Both the position numbers and the translations under genes were made by a program. Shown here one piece after another: positions 41,361 through 52,929 of a stretch of 64,000 nt of DNA. The first letter of the stretch is position 1. Each line of letters begins with the position of its first letter. The stretch lies in assembly GCF_040581485.1 (NCBI RefSeq), contig NC_090129.1, forward strand, positions 10,526,501 to 10,590,500, in the 5' to 3' direction. Below the pieces are notes generated by a model. That model was not told the DNA's origin. It was given only the letters and a program-made list of their open reading frames with translations, and searched no databases. This stretch comes from Linepithema humile. Lineage: Eukaryota; Arthropoda; Insecta; Hymenoptera; Formicidae.

Positions 41361-42359
41361 CCATAGACTTATATAAATAGACGGAGCATTGCCTATCCCC
41401 TCCTAAGAAAAACGTGTCCCTGAGCGAGTAATCGGACTGCGATAGAAATAGGGAGTGTACCAGCGTTCTCTCTCTTCTTCGCGCATGCGCTGTTCCGAAA
41501 AATGTAGGGAAATAAAGAACTCAAGTAAACATAATTTATTATGAAACAAAATGCAAATGTGCAAATACATATACACACATATACATTTGCATTTTGTTTA
41601 ACAATAAATTACATTTACATAAAATTTATCTAAAAAATATTTTTTGTTTTTATATCATTTTATATTTTTATTCAATGTATAGAAATATAATTTATAATTA
41701 AAAATTTTATTTTAATAAAACTGCATTAGTTATAAAAATAGTAATTAGTTATAATTAATTATAAAATTACAAATTAAATAAATAATAAATTTACAAATAA
41801 AAATCTATTATATAATTAATATATTAATTATAATTTAATTGTAAATTAAATAATTATTTAACTTACAATTAAAATTTTTAAACATAAAATAATTATATAT
41901 AATAAAACAAAAAATTATTTTTTGCAAGAAAATTAAAATACAAAAGCATTTATTTGAAATATATAATTTTCTTACATGTAAAAAAAATTATATTGTATGT
42001 AATAAAGAGAAAATATAATTGTACCGAAATTGAAAAATACACAAATTTATTCACAAAATCCAGTCTGATACTTACTTATACATACATATAATAAAAGAAC
42101 AAAAACTATTTTTTTTCACCAAAATTAAAGATTATAAAATATATAATCTGCTTACATATAATAAAAGAACAAAACTACTTTTGCATCAAAGTTAAAGAAT
42201 ACACGCATTCATTTATAAAATAATCTGCTTACATATTTTTAGAAGTATAATATATTGTAATTTATTATAATTTTTATTTACAAAAATTAATACATAATGT
42301 ACATGTGTAATATATAGATTCGTTACTTTATAAAGAAATTTTGTTTATATACATACACT

Positions 42360-42627
42360 GAGTTTTCGTTCTATATCATTTGATATTAAATTTTGTTCTT
42401 TCAAATGAAGCAATAGATTTTTTAAATTTGTTATTTTTTTCTTATATCTTTGACATTTTTTTTCCAATGTACCATTCCGTTGTTTTAATTGTGTAATATG
42501 TTTTGTTGTCAATTCCAAATATTGTTTTAATCATTCAGGATTTTCTAGATTCCATGATTTAATATCCCCAAGATAACGTGGCTTTCCTATTCGAGGACGT
42601 CTAATGGGAATGTTGTGTTGCTTTTTT
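42360..42627 (-). pseudogene. Coiled-coil exon following the THAP exon
   Basis: After an acceptor (AAATTTATAG) at 42,628-42,629, the minus strand reads PIRRPRIGKPRYLGDIKSWN, one TGA, then a heptad-rich helix (LELTTKHITQLKQRNGTLEK, KKITNLKNLLLHLKEQN). THAP plus coiled coil is the N-terminal layout of P-type transposases. No catalytic domain follows. Confidence 0.5.
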
Positions 42628-42759
42628 CTATAAATTTATTTTATTATTAATAATTTTATTATTTCTATTAATTATAAAGTAGCAAAGAATAAAAAATAGA
42701 ACTAGAAAAAATAGAATAAAAAATAAAACTATCATTAATAATAAGTATAATAATATTAC

Positions 42760-43203
42760 CTTTCCTTTTTTAAAGGATTTTCTTGAAAATTATCAGTTTG
42801 TTTTATATTTTGATTTTCAATTTCCAATAAACTTTTACTTGTACAGAGTTGTTCTTGATCAGTATATGTTTGTGTATTTATTTCTTTATGTGTATTATTT
42901 TTTTTAAGTAAAGTTTCATTCATTGTATAAAATTGATTTTTAGTAGTATATATCTCTGTTGTACTTATTTCTTTATTATAGTGATCAATATCAAAATTCG
43001 TATCAGAATCTATAGCTAATATTGGTACAGCATCTGATTTCAAATATTTCCTGTCTGGATTAGATATTATTGAAGGTTTATATGACGCAGCATCAAAATG
43101 TAACTCACAAATAAATATATTTTTAATTTCTCGCCACGCTGTCCCATGTTTAAATTTTATAAAATCTATCCATTTTTTTTTAATTTCTTCTTTAGTAGGT
43201 AAT
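42760..43203 (-). pseudogene. THAP zinc-finger exon of the transposon
   Basis: Exon between an acceptor (TTCTATTACAG, 43,204-43,205) and a donor (GGAAAG/GTAATA, 42,758-42,759). It reads LPTKEEIKKKWIDFIKFKHG, then IFICELHFDAASYK, NPDRKYLKSDAVPIL: the second half of a THAP DNA-binding domain with the C-x2-H pair, the invariant Trp and the closing A-V-P box. A Glu/Asn/Lys-rich linker follows. The first C-x2-4-C half must lie upstream, where the (TA)n tract now sits; I could not place it with confidence. Confidence 0.62.
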
Positions 43204-43504
43204 CTGTAATAGAAGAAAAGAAATAATTATAAAAATTCTATTAATGTCCAAGTGATATTAACAAATATATCACATTAAATGTAAGTAACGAATTTAAAAT
43301 TTCTCTCTTGTATTTACATTAAAGGATTCATTATTTTTTCTGTAATTTTATAACTTTACATAGCAATGTTTTACATAAAATTTGTTTAAAAATATATTTA
43401 AAAGTACTTTTATACAATTGTAAAATAAAGGTTAGGATGCCAAAGCTGATATATGAGAGTAGTAAATGTGAATAAATATAAATATGCGTTGGTTAGAATA
43501 AATA

Positions 43505-43506
<2 letters not shown>

Positions 43507-43562
<56 letters not shown>
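43507..43562. repeat. (TA)n microsatellite
   Basis: About 28 uninterrupted TA units inside the THAP transposon. Confidence 0.95.
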
Positions 43563-43567
<5 letters not shown>

Positions 43568-43840
43568 AAGTATTCCTTTATTTTGTTCACAACTGCACAC
43601 TGCACATTTTCAAGGCATTTTTATAACATATTGAATGAAGAGCAAATATGTTGCTGTGTATTTGATGGAAAAGCTAACACTATAAGCATGCGCGAAGAGA
43701 GAGAGAGCGCTGGTACACTCCCTATTTCTATCGCAGTCCGATTACTCGCTCAGGGACATGCTTTTAGCGGTATGCTCCGTCTATTCATATAAGTCTATGG
43801 GATTTTCTAAGCTAATATTTCCCATGCGGGTCCCGTATAC

Positions 43841-44766
43841 AGGGTGTCCCGTAAAGACCGTAACAACGCTTAGGGGTATATTTCTAAGATAATTCTAAGC
43901 AAAAAATCTTAATACCAAAATACTCAGGGTGTAATAGTTTTTGAATTAGAAGCATTTAAAGTTAGCGAATAAGATAGCCTGAAATTTGCGCGCTCAGGTG
44001 TGTACAACGTACAGTGATAAAAGCGAAATTGATTATCACTCCCTTGTTGTCAGTATTAATATTTGGAAAATAAATTTGCTAATACATATTAACATAAATA
44101 TTGTTTACGCAATTAAGATTTTGTTGAAAATATTATAAAGAAAAAAATAGTATGATACACATAACGCAAGCTGTCAAAAATTACATTTTTTTGACATTTC
44201 TTTGACATTTCTTTTTATCTTACAGATATTTGTACAGAATATTGTGATATGTTACTGAAATTAGTTGTCAAGTTGAAATGTCAAAAACAATGGTTCATAA
44301 AATATTAAGAGAAAATGAAATGCATGCGTTTCATTACTCAAAGGAACATTTATTACCTCAAAATTATGCGCAAAGAGTCTTTACATATTCAATATTATTT
44401 AATTATTTTTAACTGTTATTAAAATAAAATATTGTGAAACTATTTCAATTATTTAATAATTTTATTGTACAAATATCTGTAAGATAAAAAGAAATGTCAA
44501 AGAAATGTAATTTTTGACAGCTTGCGTTTTGTGTATCATAATATTTTTTTCTTTATAATATTTTCAACAAAATCTTAATTAACAATATTTATGTTAATAT
44601 GTATTAGCAAATTTATTTTTCAAATATTAATACTGACAACAGGGGAGCGATAGTCAATTTCGCTTTTATCACTGTACGTTGTACACACCTGAGCGCGCAA
44701 ATTTCAGGCTATCTTATTCGCTAACTTTAAATGCTTCTAATTCAAAAACCATTACACCCTGAGTAT
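43841..44766. mobile_element. Large hairpin transposon with a transposase-derived loop
   Basis: Begins ACAGGGTGTCCCGTAAAG. Arms 43,919-44,236 and 44,466-44,766 are close reverse complements over roughly 300 bp (ATACTCAGGGTGTAAT...GATATTTGTAC). The 230-bp loop holds a short frame (44,278-44,412) reading SKTMVHKILRENEMHAFHYS, then KEHLLPQNYAQRV, the helix-turn-helix segment seen in ant Tc1/mariner-like (DUF4817-type) transposases. Non-autonomous foldback derivative. Confidence 0.7.
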
Positions 44767-44784
44767 TAAGTTTTAGCATAATCA

Positions 44785-45385
44785 GCAATTCCAGACGCAT
44801 ATAAAATGCCTTTTGCAATCTCGAAGAACTCGTTTTTTATTTCTCTCTCTTCGTTAGTAGCTGTTCGAGCCGTCTGGCAAATCGTCGATTTGCATAATAT
44901 TTCCATTTATCTCGAAACTCGGCGTACTGATTACATTGCGGTCTGATAACGATACGTATGTACATAATTCAAAGAATTGTTGAACGTCTTTCATTAAACA
45001 AACAAGCGGGTAAAAAATGCTGAGCGGTTTCTAAAGCCACATTAAAGATGTTTCGGTACCAAGCGTCAAATTGTAGCATTGAAGCTCTCATTATTAATCT
45101 GCGATTTATCTCCTACGCATCGCTGTAAAAGATTATCTGTTGATAGATCTGCATAAATTGACTTTAAAACGTGCAACAAATTCTGCAGAAAGCGGCAGGT
45201 CGTGAACAAATGTATCTTATAATCCTGTAGTCTCTGCGCATCGATATCTGCACCAACTTTCGGCGCCGGCAGGACATAATTCGTGCTGTGCATTTTCGTC
45301 AGTTGAGCATAAATGCTTAAATATAGCATTTTTCATTTTGAACACTGTCGCAGTGTCTTCTAACTACTAGTCTATAATAATTTGA
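44785..45385 (-). pseudogene. Mutator-like transposase relic (C-terminal part)
   Basis: The minus strand matches the C-terminal third of the intact protein at 3,656-5,386: STDENAQHELC...ESWCRY, then after a frameshift IYADLSTDNLLQRCVG and NNESFNATI, a stop, and much further on a degenerate LYASGIADYA tail matching LYGAGIAD. Several frameshifts and stops. It represents a different, older lineage of the same transposase family. The hairpin element at 43,841-44,766 abuts its 3' end. Confidence 0.65.
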
Positions 45386-45669
45386 AAGATTATTAATTAA
45401 ATTCATTGTTAGTACTCCTCTCTTGAATTTTTCTGTTTTTTTTTTTTTTTTTTTAAATTGAGTAAGTAAATACGCTTTAGACACGTTGCTATGTGTTTAG
45501 AACTCGTTTCAGTATTGAAAAATCTGCCTAGCTTGCCTAAAAGTAGACGTCAATATTTCAAGCCGATAAAACTTGTATAATATGTAAAATATTTACATTA
45601 ACACTATATTAAAAACTAATGGAATGACAAGCTAGAAAAACATGTGCATTAAAAAAAAAACACATCCGA
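45386..45669. other. Spacer with poly(T) tract
   Basis: T-run at about 45,430-45,454, otherwise AT-rich with nothing recognised. Confidence 0.4.
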
Positions 45670-46816
45670 GGAGTTAAAGGATATTCTATAATTTCATATC
45701 TTCCTTTAAATGATTTAGGAACTTGTGTTATACCAGAATACATGCACTCTGTACTTCTTGGATCAGGAAAGCAATTCATAATTATTTTATTAAATAAAAA
45801 AAGACCTTAAAATATAAAAAAATTTAGTGAAGAAATAAATACTTTCTTGTTGAATATTCGACTTCTTCAATCATTTGGTAGAATGCCACGACGTATAACA
45901 GATTATTTGCATTTTAAAGCTTCAGAATTTTATAATTATATATTATTTTATTCTCTTCCAGCATTAATTAATTATTTGCCAGATAAATATTTTCAACATT
46001 GGCTTCATTAGCTCTGTTTAATTTATTTAAAACCAAGATTACAATACAAGATATTGAACAAGCAGAAAAATTATTTACATTATATGTAAAACAAATTGAT
46101 GAACTTTACAGTGATCGAGAATTATCACATATAATGTTCATCAGCTATTACATCTTCCGTTAAGTTCGACGGTGGGGTCCTTTATGAACTACATCTGCTT
46201 TTCCATTTAAAAATTTCAATGGTTTTTTTGCCAATTGTGTTCATGACAATAAGTACTTAGGTCAAGAACTCATTAACAATTTAACAATTGCTCGAGTATA
46301 AAAATTTTAAACGATTGTGTGTCTAAACACAATACAAAAATGATATCTTGCAAAACAAAAAGTTATAAATTACTAAATATAGTTAAGAATGTTAATTTGA
46401 ATAATGTTAAGCACCAAATATTAATATCTGAAAATTTGAATTTACAAGATGTATGTTTTTATGCTCGAGTAAAAATTAATAATGAAATATATACATCAAA
46501 AGCATATAAAATTACAAAAACAAATAATTACACAGTGCAGATAAATATAAACTCTCAATCTACTGTTTATGGATCAATTCAATTCTATTTTGAAAGACAA
46601 AATAAACTGTATTTTGTATTACATTGCTTTATTGTTGACTATACAAAAATGTTTTATCGTGGAGAATCGAAATCACAAGTAAAACATATAATTCCTATAA
46701 TTGAAAGTAATAAATATAAATTAATCAAACTAAAAGATATTAATTGTATGTTTCCACTTATAAGAATTGATAATTATATTTGTAAACAACCAAACTTATT
46801 AAAGAAAATTATGTAA
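45670..46816 (+). pseudogene. Second TNP2-like transposase relic, plus strand
   Basis: Starts GVKGYSIISYLPLNDLG, VIPEYMHSVLLGSGKQF (the D/E-Y-M-H box of TNP2-like transposases), then a TAA, FGRMPRRITDYLHFKASEFY and LPDKYFQHWL. Frameshifts follow before VRRWGPL-type and NKYLGQELINN segments. The longest clean stretch is 46,319-46,816 (165 aa), the usual C-terminal 'viral-receptor-like' beta-rich tail (FYARVKINNEIYTSKAYKIT). It is diverged from the 28-30 kb family, so it is a separate lineage. Multiple stops and frameshifts make it dead. Confidence 0.65.
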
Positions 46817-47106
46817 ATATAAGTACTCTTTTTTTAAAATATACCTTCCTTTATAAAATATTGTATTTTTTAATTAAATAATGTATTTTTATTTAAAAAA
46901 ATTAATTTATAATATATTACGTTTATATGATATATATTTATATAAAGATAAACAGATATATGATCTGATATGACCTTATATTTGGCCACAAATATTTTCA
47001 TATTAATCATACATAACTATACCTATATATTTATATGTGATCCATAAAAGGTTATATTATTCGTCATGTTTGCTTATATATGGTGCAAATTTGGTCAAAT
47101 ATAATG
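46817..47106. other. AT-rich spacer
   Basis: Repeated ATATGATC/GATATATG words like those of the CCCGAG MITE family; no gene. Confidence 0.4.
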
Positions 47107-47114
47107 ATATATAA

Positions 47115-47275
47115 CAGAGCTCGGAATTATTTCATCTTTTCGGCCGATTCTCGTGGTATACGCCTCCTTTCCTCTTCTTACCGCATGCGCGGCAGCCGCT
47201 AGGCTCAAGTAAGGAGAGAAAAGAAGGCATATACCACGAGAATCGGCCGAAAAGATGAAATAATTCCGAGCTCTG
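47115..47275. mobile_element. hAT foldback MITE, 161 bp (copy B side)
   Basis: CAGAGCTCGGAATTATTTCA and its reverse complement, flanked by 8-bp ATATATAA on both sides (47,107-47,114; 47,276-47,283). It is an internally deleted relative of the 9,219-9,627 element. The right flank is shared with 27,348 onward, identifying it as the counterpart of the half-element at copy A's left edge. Confidence 0.85.
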
Positions 47276-47426
47276 ATATATAATCATACTCTGCTAGATC
47301 TGTTTTTATATATAATAAGATAGAACATCTCATCTGATCATATACAGTTTAATAGCATTTTTATGTAGCCAATATATATATATCATTATATCTGATATTA
47401 AATATAATCATATATCAGCTAAAAAT

Positions 47427-47522
47427 AATATATGATCATATAAAATTACATATGTTATCAGATCTTTTCATAACTAAATATATATATTTACATGTCATCA
47501 TATTAAACCATTTTTTCTCGGG
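47427..47522. mobile_element. CCCGAG MITE, right part
   Basis: Matches the complete element at 48,588-48,695 (ATATGATCATATAAAAT, CATATGTTATCAGATCTTTT) and ends CCATTTTTTCTCGGG. The jockey fragment begins immediately after it. Confidence 0.6.
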
Positions 47523-47990
47523 AATGCTTACTTAGCGATAATCAGACCGATTTGGACTTACGCAATCCAGATCTGGTGATGCACGAAGAATACAAACAGA
47601 ATGATTTTACATCGTGTGCAAAATAAGGTCATTCGTATTATCACTGATACAAGATGGAACCAACGTAATGAGAACTTACATGCGAATTTAAGCCAACCAT
47701 CTGTTGATGAAATCATTAAGAAATTTGCAACATCACGCGAGAGTAGGTTGCGCAAACATATCAACGAAGAAGCCACACAACTACTATGTATAGACTCGAG
47801 ACGCCTAAAGAGAAACAAACCACATAATCTGACCTTGTAAAGCAAGTACAAGGCCTGACCGTAGGTCATGTAAAACATCGGGGCCCAGATAATGATCTGG
47901 GATCCGACATACGTCAATATAACCTTTGCCATCAGTATTGCTTATTTAAACAGAGATTTAAGATTGCAATAACCATAATAATTATAAAAA
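47523..47990 (+). pseudogene. jockey-like non-LTR retrotransposon, 3' end (5'-truncated)
   Basis: The plus-strand frame reads YLAIIRPIWTYAIQIW, a TGA where Gly is expected, then continues from 47,601 as RVQNKVIRIITDTRWNQRNE, LHANLSQPSVDEIIKKFA, and RRLKRNKPHNL to a stop at 47,840. This is the highly conserved C-terminus of jockey-clade reverse transcriptases. About 150 bp of 3' UTR and an A-rich tail (near 47,985) follow. 5'-truncated and carrying a nonsense codon, hence inactive. Confidence 0.82.
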
Positions 47991-48191
47991 AAAATTTATT
48001 TATTTACTTTTCTTTTTTACTTTACTTTTTACTTTTTTACTTTTATTTTACTTTTCTTAATTACTTTCTATATACATATCTATTTCGTCTTATATATTAT
48101 ATTGCAGTCTTGCAATGGAATTTCCCAACATTTTTTATGCTTAAAGATCAAGAAAAACAATGCAAAATTGCTTTTTTACAAATCCGACAAC

Positions 48192-48297
48192 CTTACTCCG
48201 GTAGATGACATTGGCATTTCATTAATAAATTACACCATTTTTTCTCGGGTAGTGTGTAATTTATTAATAAAATGCCAATGTCATCTGCCGGAGTAAG
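48192..48297. repeat. Hairpin of 44-bp arms around a CCCGAG-MITE end
   Basis: CTTACTCCGGTAGATGACAT... and its reverse complement (one or two mismatches). The 18-bp spacer contains CCATTTTTTCTCGGGTA, the right terminus of the CCCGAG MITE. Confidence 0.75.
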
Positions 48298-48587
48298 ACA
48301 TAATAAAAATCTCAATGAATTAATAATATGTACAATAGAGCAGTTAAAATGTGATTATTTGTGACAAAATGTGTTTTTAAAATTAATTGTGAGATTTATT
48401 GATTTTTATATTCTAGATTACAACATTTTTATACAATTTAAAAGTTATTTTTTAATTTTAATAACCATTACTCCAACACAAGTATAAAAACATAACATTG
48501 AAGAAGCTGAGAATCTACAACAAAATTTTTCCAAATATTTATAAAAATTATTTTTTAGGGTTTTAGTAGTTCTAATAGTTCTGGATA

Positions 48588-48695
48588 CCCGAGAAAAAAT
48601 ATATGATCATATAAAATTGCATATGTTATCAGATCTTTTTATAACTAATTATATATATTTACATCTGACCATATTATACCATTTTTTTTCTCGGG
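48588..48695. mobile_element. Complete 108-bp CCCGAG MITE (Tc1/mariner-type)
   Basis: Begins CCCGAGAAAAAAT and ends ATTTTTTTTCTCGGG, with TA on both sides (48,586-48,587; 48,696-48,697). The TA duplication points to a Tc1/mariner mobiliser. Two further right ends of the family lie at 47,522 and 48,250. Confidence 0.78.
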
Positions 48696-48932
48696 TAATA
48701 CATAAGAGTTATTACTCTATTTATAGAGAAGATTTTTATTATATACCAAACCGATCCCATCAATAGTTAAAAAGATGCGAAAAAATTTAAATACAAAGAA
48801 ATTATTTAAAAACGTGTTTTCTTAATTGCCGGTCTGTTTGCTTTATTATTTAAAAAATTTAAAATTTAAATTAATTGCAGTTTACAGGGGGGGGGGGGGA
48901 GAGCAATTGCATCATATTTTTTCCTATAAGTG

Positions 48933-49361
48933 CCCTGGTAGAAATTACCAGTTTAACGCCAAGACAGAAGTATGGGCCTCATTTGTTTGCCAAGACGTAG
49001 CCTATCTAAAAAAATTTAGAAGGGCTATAGTATGGTCCAGAATGATATTTAGTCTAGCGCTATGTTTAATCAGTAGCGTTCGCCAGTCTTTGCTGCCAGA
49101 AAAAAAAAGTTTGGGCCTTACTTGTTTACCAAATCATAGCCTATCTAAGAAAATTAGAAGAGATAGAAAGATAGATAGTGCTAATCCACAGCCCCAGTAG
49201 CTTCAGTATTGCGGTGAATCTGTGGCGCTGGCACAATCATTTATGACGATTTTGTGTATGGCCTCGACTAATTCGCCAGTATCACGCCCGAGTTGGTGAC
49301 TGACGAGCTAATCAAGGCATATCAAGCCATAATAAAGTCCAGAGTGACTTTTCTACCAGGG
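48933..49361. mobile_element. 429-bp MITE inserted just upstream of the copy B P450 TATA box
   Basis: Ends CCCTGGTAGAAA and, reversed, the same. Copy A supplies the empty site (TATAAGTGGGGAAG), so TG is the 2-bp target duplication. The right end is only 12 bp from TATAAAA at 49,374. Contains two diverged copies of the word GGGCC.CA/TTTGTTTGCCAA (48,974 and 49,112). No gene. Confidence 0.88.
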
Positions 49362-49373
49362 TGGGGAAAATAC

Positions 49374-49410
49374 TATAAAATCGCGAGAATGCTTCAGTAG
49401 TCTCAGTTGA
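49374..49410 (+). promoter_or_regulatory. Core promoter of P450 copy B (TATA and initiator)
   Basis: TATAAAA at 49,374-49,380 and TCAGTT at 49,403-49,408, A+1 near 49,405, 31 bp apart: a textbook arthropod TATA/Inr arrangement, identical in spacing to copy A. Confidence 0.6.
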
Positions 49411-50045
49411 TCTTATATATACTGTTATGTTGCTACGCGAAAGAATAATAAACTATATTGTTTATTAAATCAATTTCAAGCGGTTATTTATTTTTTCTAA
49501 ATATTATATAACTCGTATTCAGGATAATCAGGACCAAATCAGGAAGTAGAAAAAAAGTTAAGAAGATTTCAATTTATTCAACAAAAAATGCTTATTACTT
49601 TAATGCTATTATGCATTTTTCTTATATTATTGTGCCATTATCTTATTCATCATGGAAGATTTGGGCAACTTATCGATCAAATACCAGGACCACCGGCATT
49701 CTTATTAATCGGCAATACTCTTATGTGGTGCTGCAGTTCATTAGGCAAGTAAAACTATGTACATTTACAAATTAATAAGTAGCATTTACAGAAAAGTATT
49801 TATTAGTAAAAGTATTTATTAATAAAATACAAAAATATCTATAATATTGATGATTTGACACAATACTTTAACGTTTACGGTAACAATAACCCAGCAAACC
49901 ATATAATGTTTCATATATGTATTTTTTTTATATATATGTATATATTTTTAAAAATATATACTATTATTAGATCTTCTATTACTGTAGTAATAACAAGATT
50001 TCGAATTATGAGTAGTTCAAAAATAATTTGAAATATATTGGCTTA

Positions 50046-52066
50046 ATGTAATAAACTAATAACTATACTTATTGAATGATCGTTTGAGATCAATACATTA
50101 CTTGCTTTAAAACATTTTCGAAAAATTTGGTCGCCATTAATAATTGCAGAAGGTAAATGCATCTCATCTCCAAATATTTTATAAATACCAATCAAAGTTG
50201 AATTACAAGGTAAATAAAAATGGTTTCGACGGAGTGATATTATTTTACTCGAAAGCGTAGAGTGTCATTCTTCAATAAATATCTTTTATTGCCACACTTT
50301 TATTGTTCTTAAGTATACAGCAATTATTATTTTTTTTTTTTTAATCTTGTAAATCCATTGTACTCTACATGATTTATTTCCATTTTATTCCTATCATAAT
50401 GAATAATTGGATAATTTTGTTTATTCTTAGACTTTTTCATATTGTTTTTCTTTATTTCTATTAACTATTTGTTCAAAAGGCCTGCCACTAACTTTTAATG
50501 CTTTCTTTAACTGATATAAGTAATTTTCAAATTTAAAAGCTGAAAATGAATCAATTGTTCCAAACTGCTTAACGTCTGCACAAATATGGAGCAAATTATG
50601 TACATTGTGTGATACGTATTGTTCGCCGTAATATATATATAAACCGTACTTTCCAACAAAATATTTCAAAATTGACTGAGCATAATCAAGTAAATATGCA
50701 AATTGTTTATCAGATACAATTCTTATAGTTACGCATAGACAGATAAAATGTATGTAATATTTTTTAGGCAATACATCTTTCATTATAGTGATTCCTGTGT
50801 ATAATAAAAAAAGTTTAAATTTTGTTGCCTTTCAGCGATCTATGTCTAATAGATTTCTTGGGCGACGTGCGAATTCCTTTAGTATAAATAATTTTAATAA
50901 ATTATTGCGCCGTTGAGCTTTTTCTAATAAAGCAGTACTTAATCGAATATTCAACTTTCCTTTAATCCAAAACTGAAGCAATCCTTTTGAAACACCAAGA
51001 AAAATAAGATGCATACAATCCAACGGTACACTTGAAACCATTCCAATATTAAGAGTTTCTATAATAGTTGGTTGAGTTTGATATTTTTCAATGTGATGTT
51101 CTTTATGTTGTCTGATTTTAAATGAATAATCTGTTCTTAATGTTGAATCAAGTTCTAGGAATACTACTCTATTATTTATAAAATCACCTTCTTGAATACA
51201 TTTGGTACAACTAAAGTACGCATTGTGACTTTTAATACCGCATACGAATGATTTTGCTGGCGCATCACATATGATAGCATTTAATTTAATAGAAATAATT
51301 CTTCCACCAACATCTAAACCGGAATCAAAAATAGTTTTTGCTTCTTCTACAAAAGGTTTTAAAAAAATATCGACATTATTGGGTTTAGTTGTGCCATGAT
51401 AAATTCCGATTGCGAAGGGTTCTGTATAAAAATCCGCTACTATGGCACCCAATATAGGCCAGAATTGACTTCCTGAACTTTTTGAAATAGATAAGCCATC
51501 AATATTAATGTTTATTTTGATCTCTGTAGGGTACGTATAAAAAAATATTTCAATGGAATGCTTTAAACTCTCCGCTAGTCCAAAGTGAACATATTTTCCA
51601 CCATCAATGTCAATTATCTTTGAATATGTATTACGCGGGGTTCTCGTCAAATTTCTACAATCAGTTGGAACATAAAGACCATTTTTAAACAATATTTTTA
51701 ACATATCATTGGCAGCGCTTTGACTGATATTATGTTTCGTTACCCAAGATCTTAAATCATCGTGTAAAGTATCGTTATTAAGTGACAGTAAAGAATCAGA
51801 AGAATTATTATAAATTGAACTTTCATCACTTGAAGAGTCGAAATTGTTATCATTATAATCATTAAAATTATTATATTGATCAAAATTATTATAATTATTT
51901 AAATTATAAACATTCGAAACATTATTGCTAGTGCTGGTACATTTTAATTTTTTACTCGATATGTCAATATTTTGTGAATCACAGGTATTTAATAATTAGT
52001 TTTCACGCAACACTATCCTTCTTTTCTGGCGGTATGAGACATCACAAAAGTCTTTACGTGACATAT
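50046..52066 (-). pseudogene. TNP2-like transposase relic, copy B
   Basis: The 290-aa block (51,704-50,832) and the 118-aa block (50,783-50,427) are identical in sequence to those of copy A, with the TAA and TGA stops and the poly-A frameshift conserved. The inactivating changes therefore preceded the duplication, or were homogenised afterwards. Confidence 0.75.
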
Positions 52067-52929
52067 TATAAAGTAATTAATAACCGTTATCAGGTAAAAA
52101 AATTATTTTTATAAATTATGCATCAGATATTTTTTGATATGTAGTTTTTTGAAAGATTTTAAAGACAAGTAATATCTAGTGTAAAAATTTTAAATGTAAA
52201 AATAAAAATACCCGATAAACTTTTTTTATTTATATCTTCTAAATATTACAATTAATACTTGAAGTGTGTATTTTAAAATAAGTCTATCAATATTCAATAA
52301 TCTGTCAAATTAAATAAAAAATTATTCTTATTGCGAAATTCTCTAACGCGTTATCAAAAATTTTCAGCATTGCTGAATACAATATATATTAAAAGATAAC
52401 TGCAATATTTCATTTAAAATGTATAATTATACCAATTTATCCAACGAACACTTATTGTTACATTGTCACGACATGCAGTGGGACGAAGCCCCAGTGTGCG
52501 ACATTGCCATGTATTTAACGAAATGATATAAATAAAGTATTATATTTATAAAAGTAATAATATATATTGTTCTATAATATATTATCAACTATTTTATTCT
52601 TATGAATATTTTCTTTATTATGAATGGAAGCAAACACTGCAAATTGGAACTTTTTGGCACTTTGGCAGTTTCCGAAATTAAGTTGAGTGTCTTCAACCTA
52701 GATACAGTTATTTAGCACAAACACGTCTTTGTTTTTGTTGAACTTTTTCACAAAGAGTTCCTTTTTTTATCAATTGCCACACAATTGTACACAAAATGAC
52801 CAATTGCTAAATTCTCGTGTCAGAGTGTAACAGAGTTAAGTTAAGTTAAGTACGAACACTACGAGAATAAAAGTGAAGATGACTGACTCAATGAGTATGA
52901 TAATAATACGTGCTCGCGCATGTTATTAA

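Larger units (their letters stand above)
41361..43800 (-). mobile_element. 2.4-kb transposon with about 115-bp inverted ends and a THAP-domain gene relic
   Basis: CCATAGACTTATATAAATAG at 41,361 is mirrored by the sequence ending at 43,800. The inverted match continues inward through GGGAGTGTACCAGCGTTCTC-type sequence to the GCGCATGCGC motif. Flanked by GATTTT on both sides (41,355-41,360; 43,801-43,806). It encodes on the minus strand a THAP-domain exon and a coiled-coil exon, which is the N-terminal architecture of P-element-like transposases. The catalytic part is missing, so it is non-autonomous. A (TA)n microsatellite lies inside. Confidence 0.7.
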
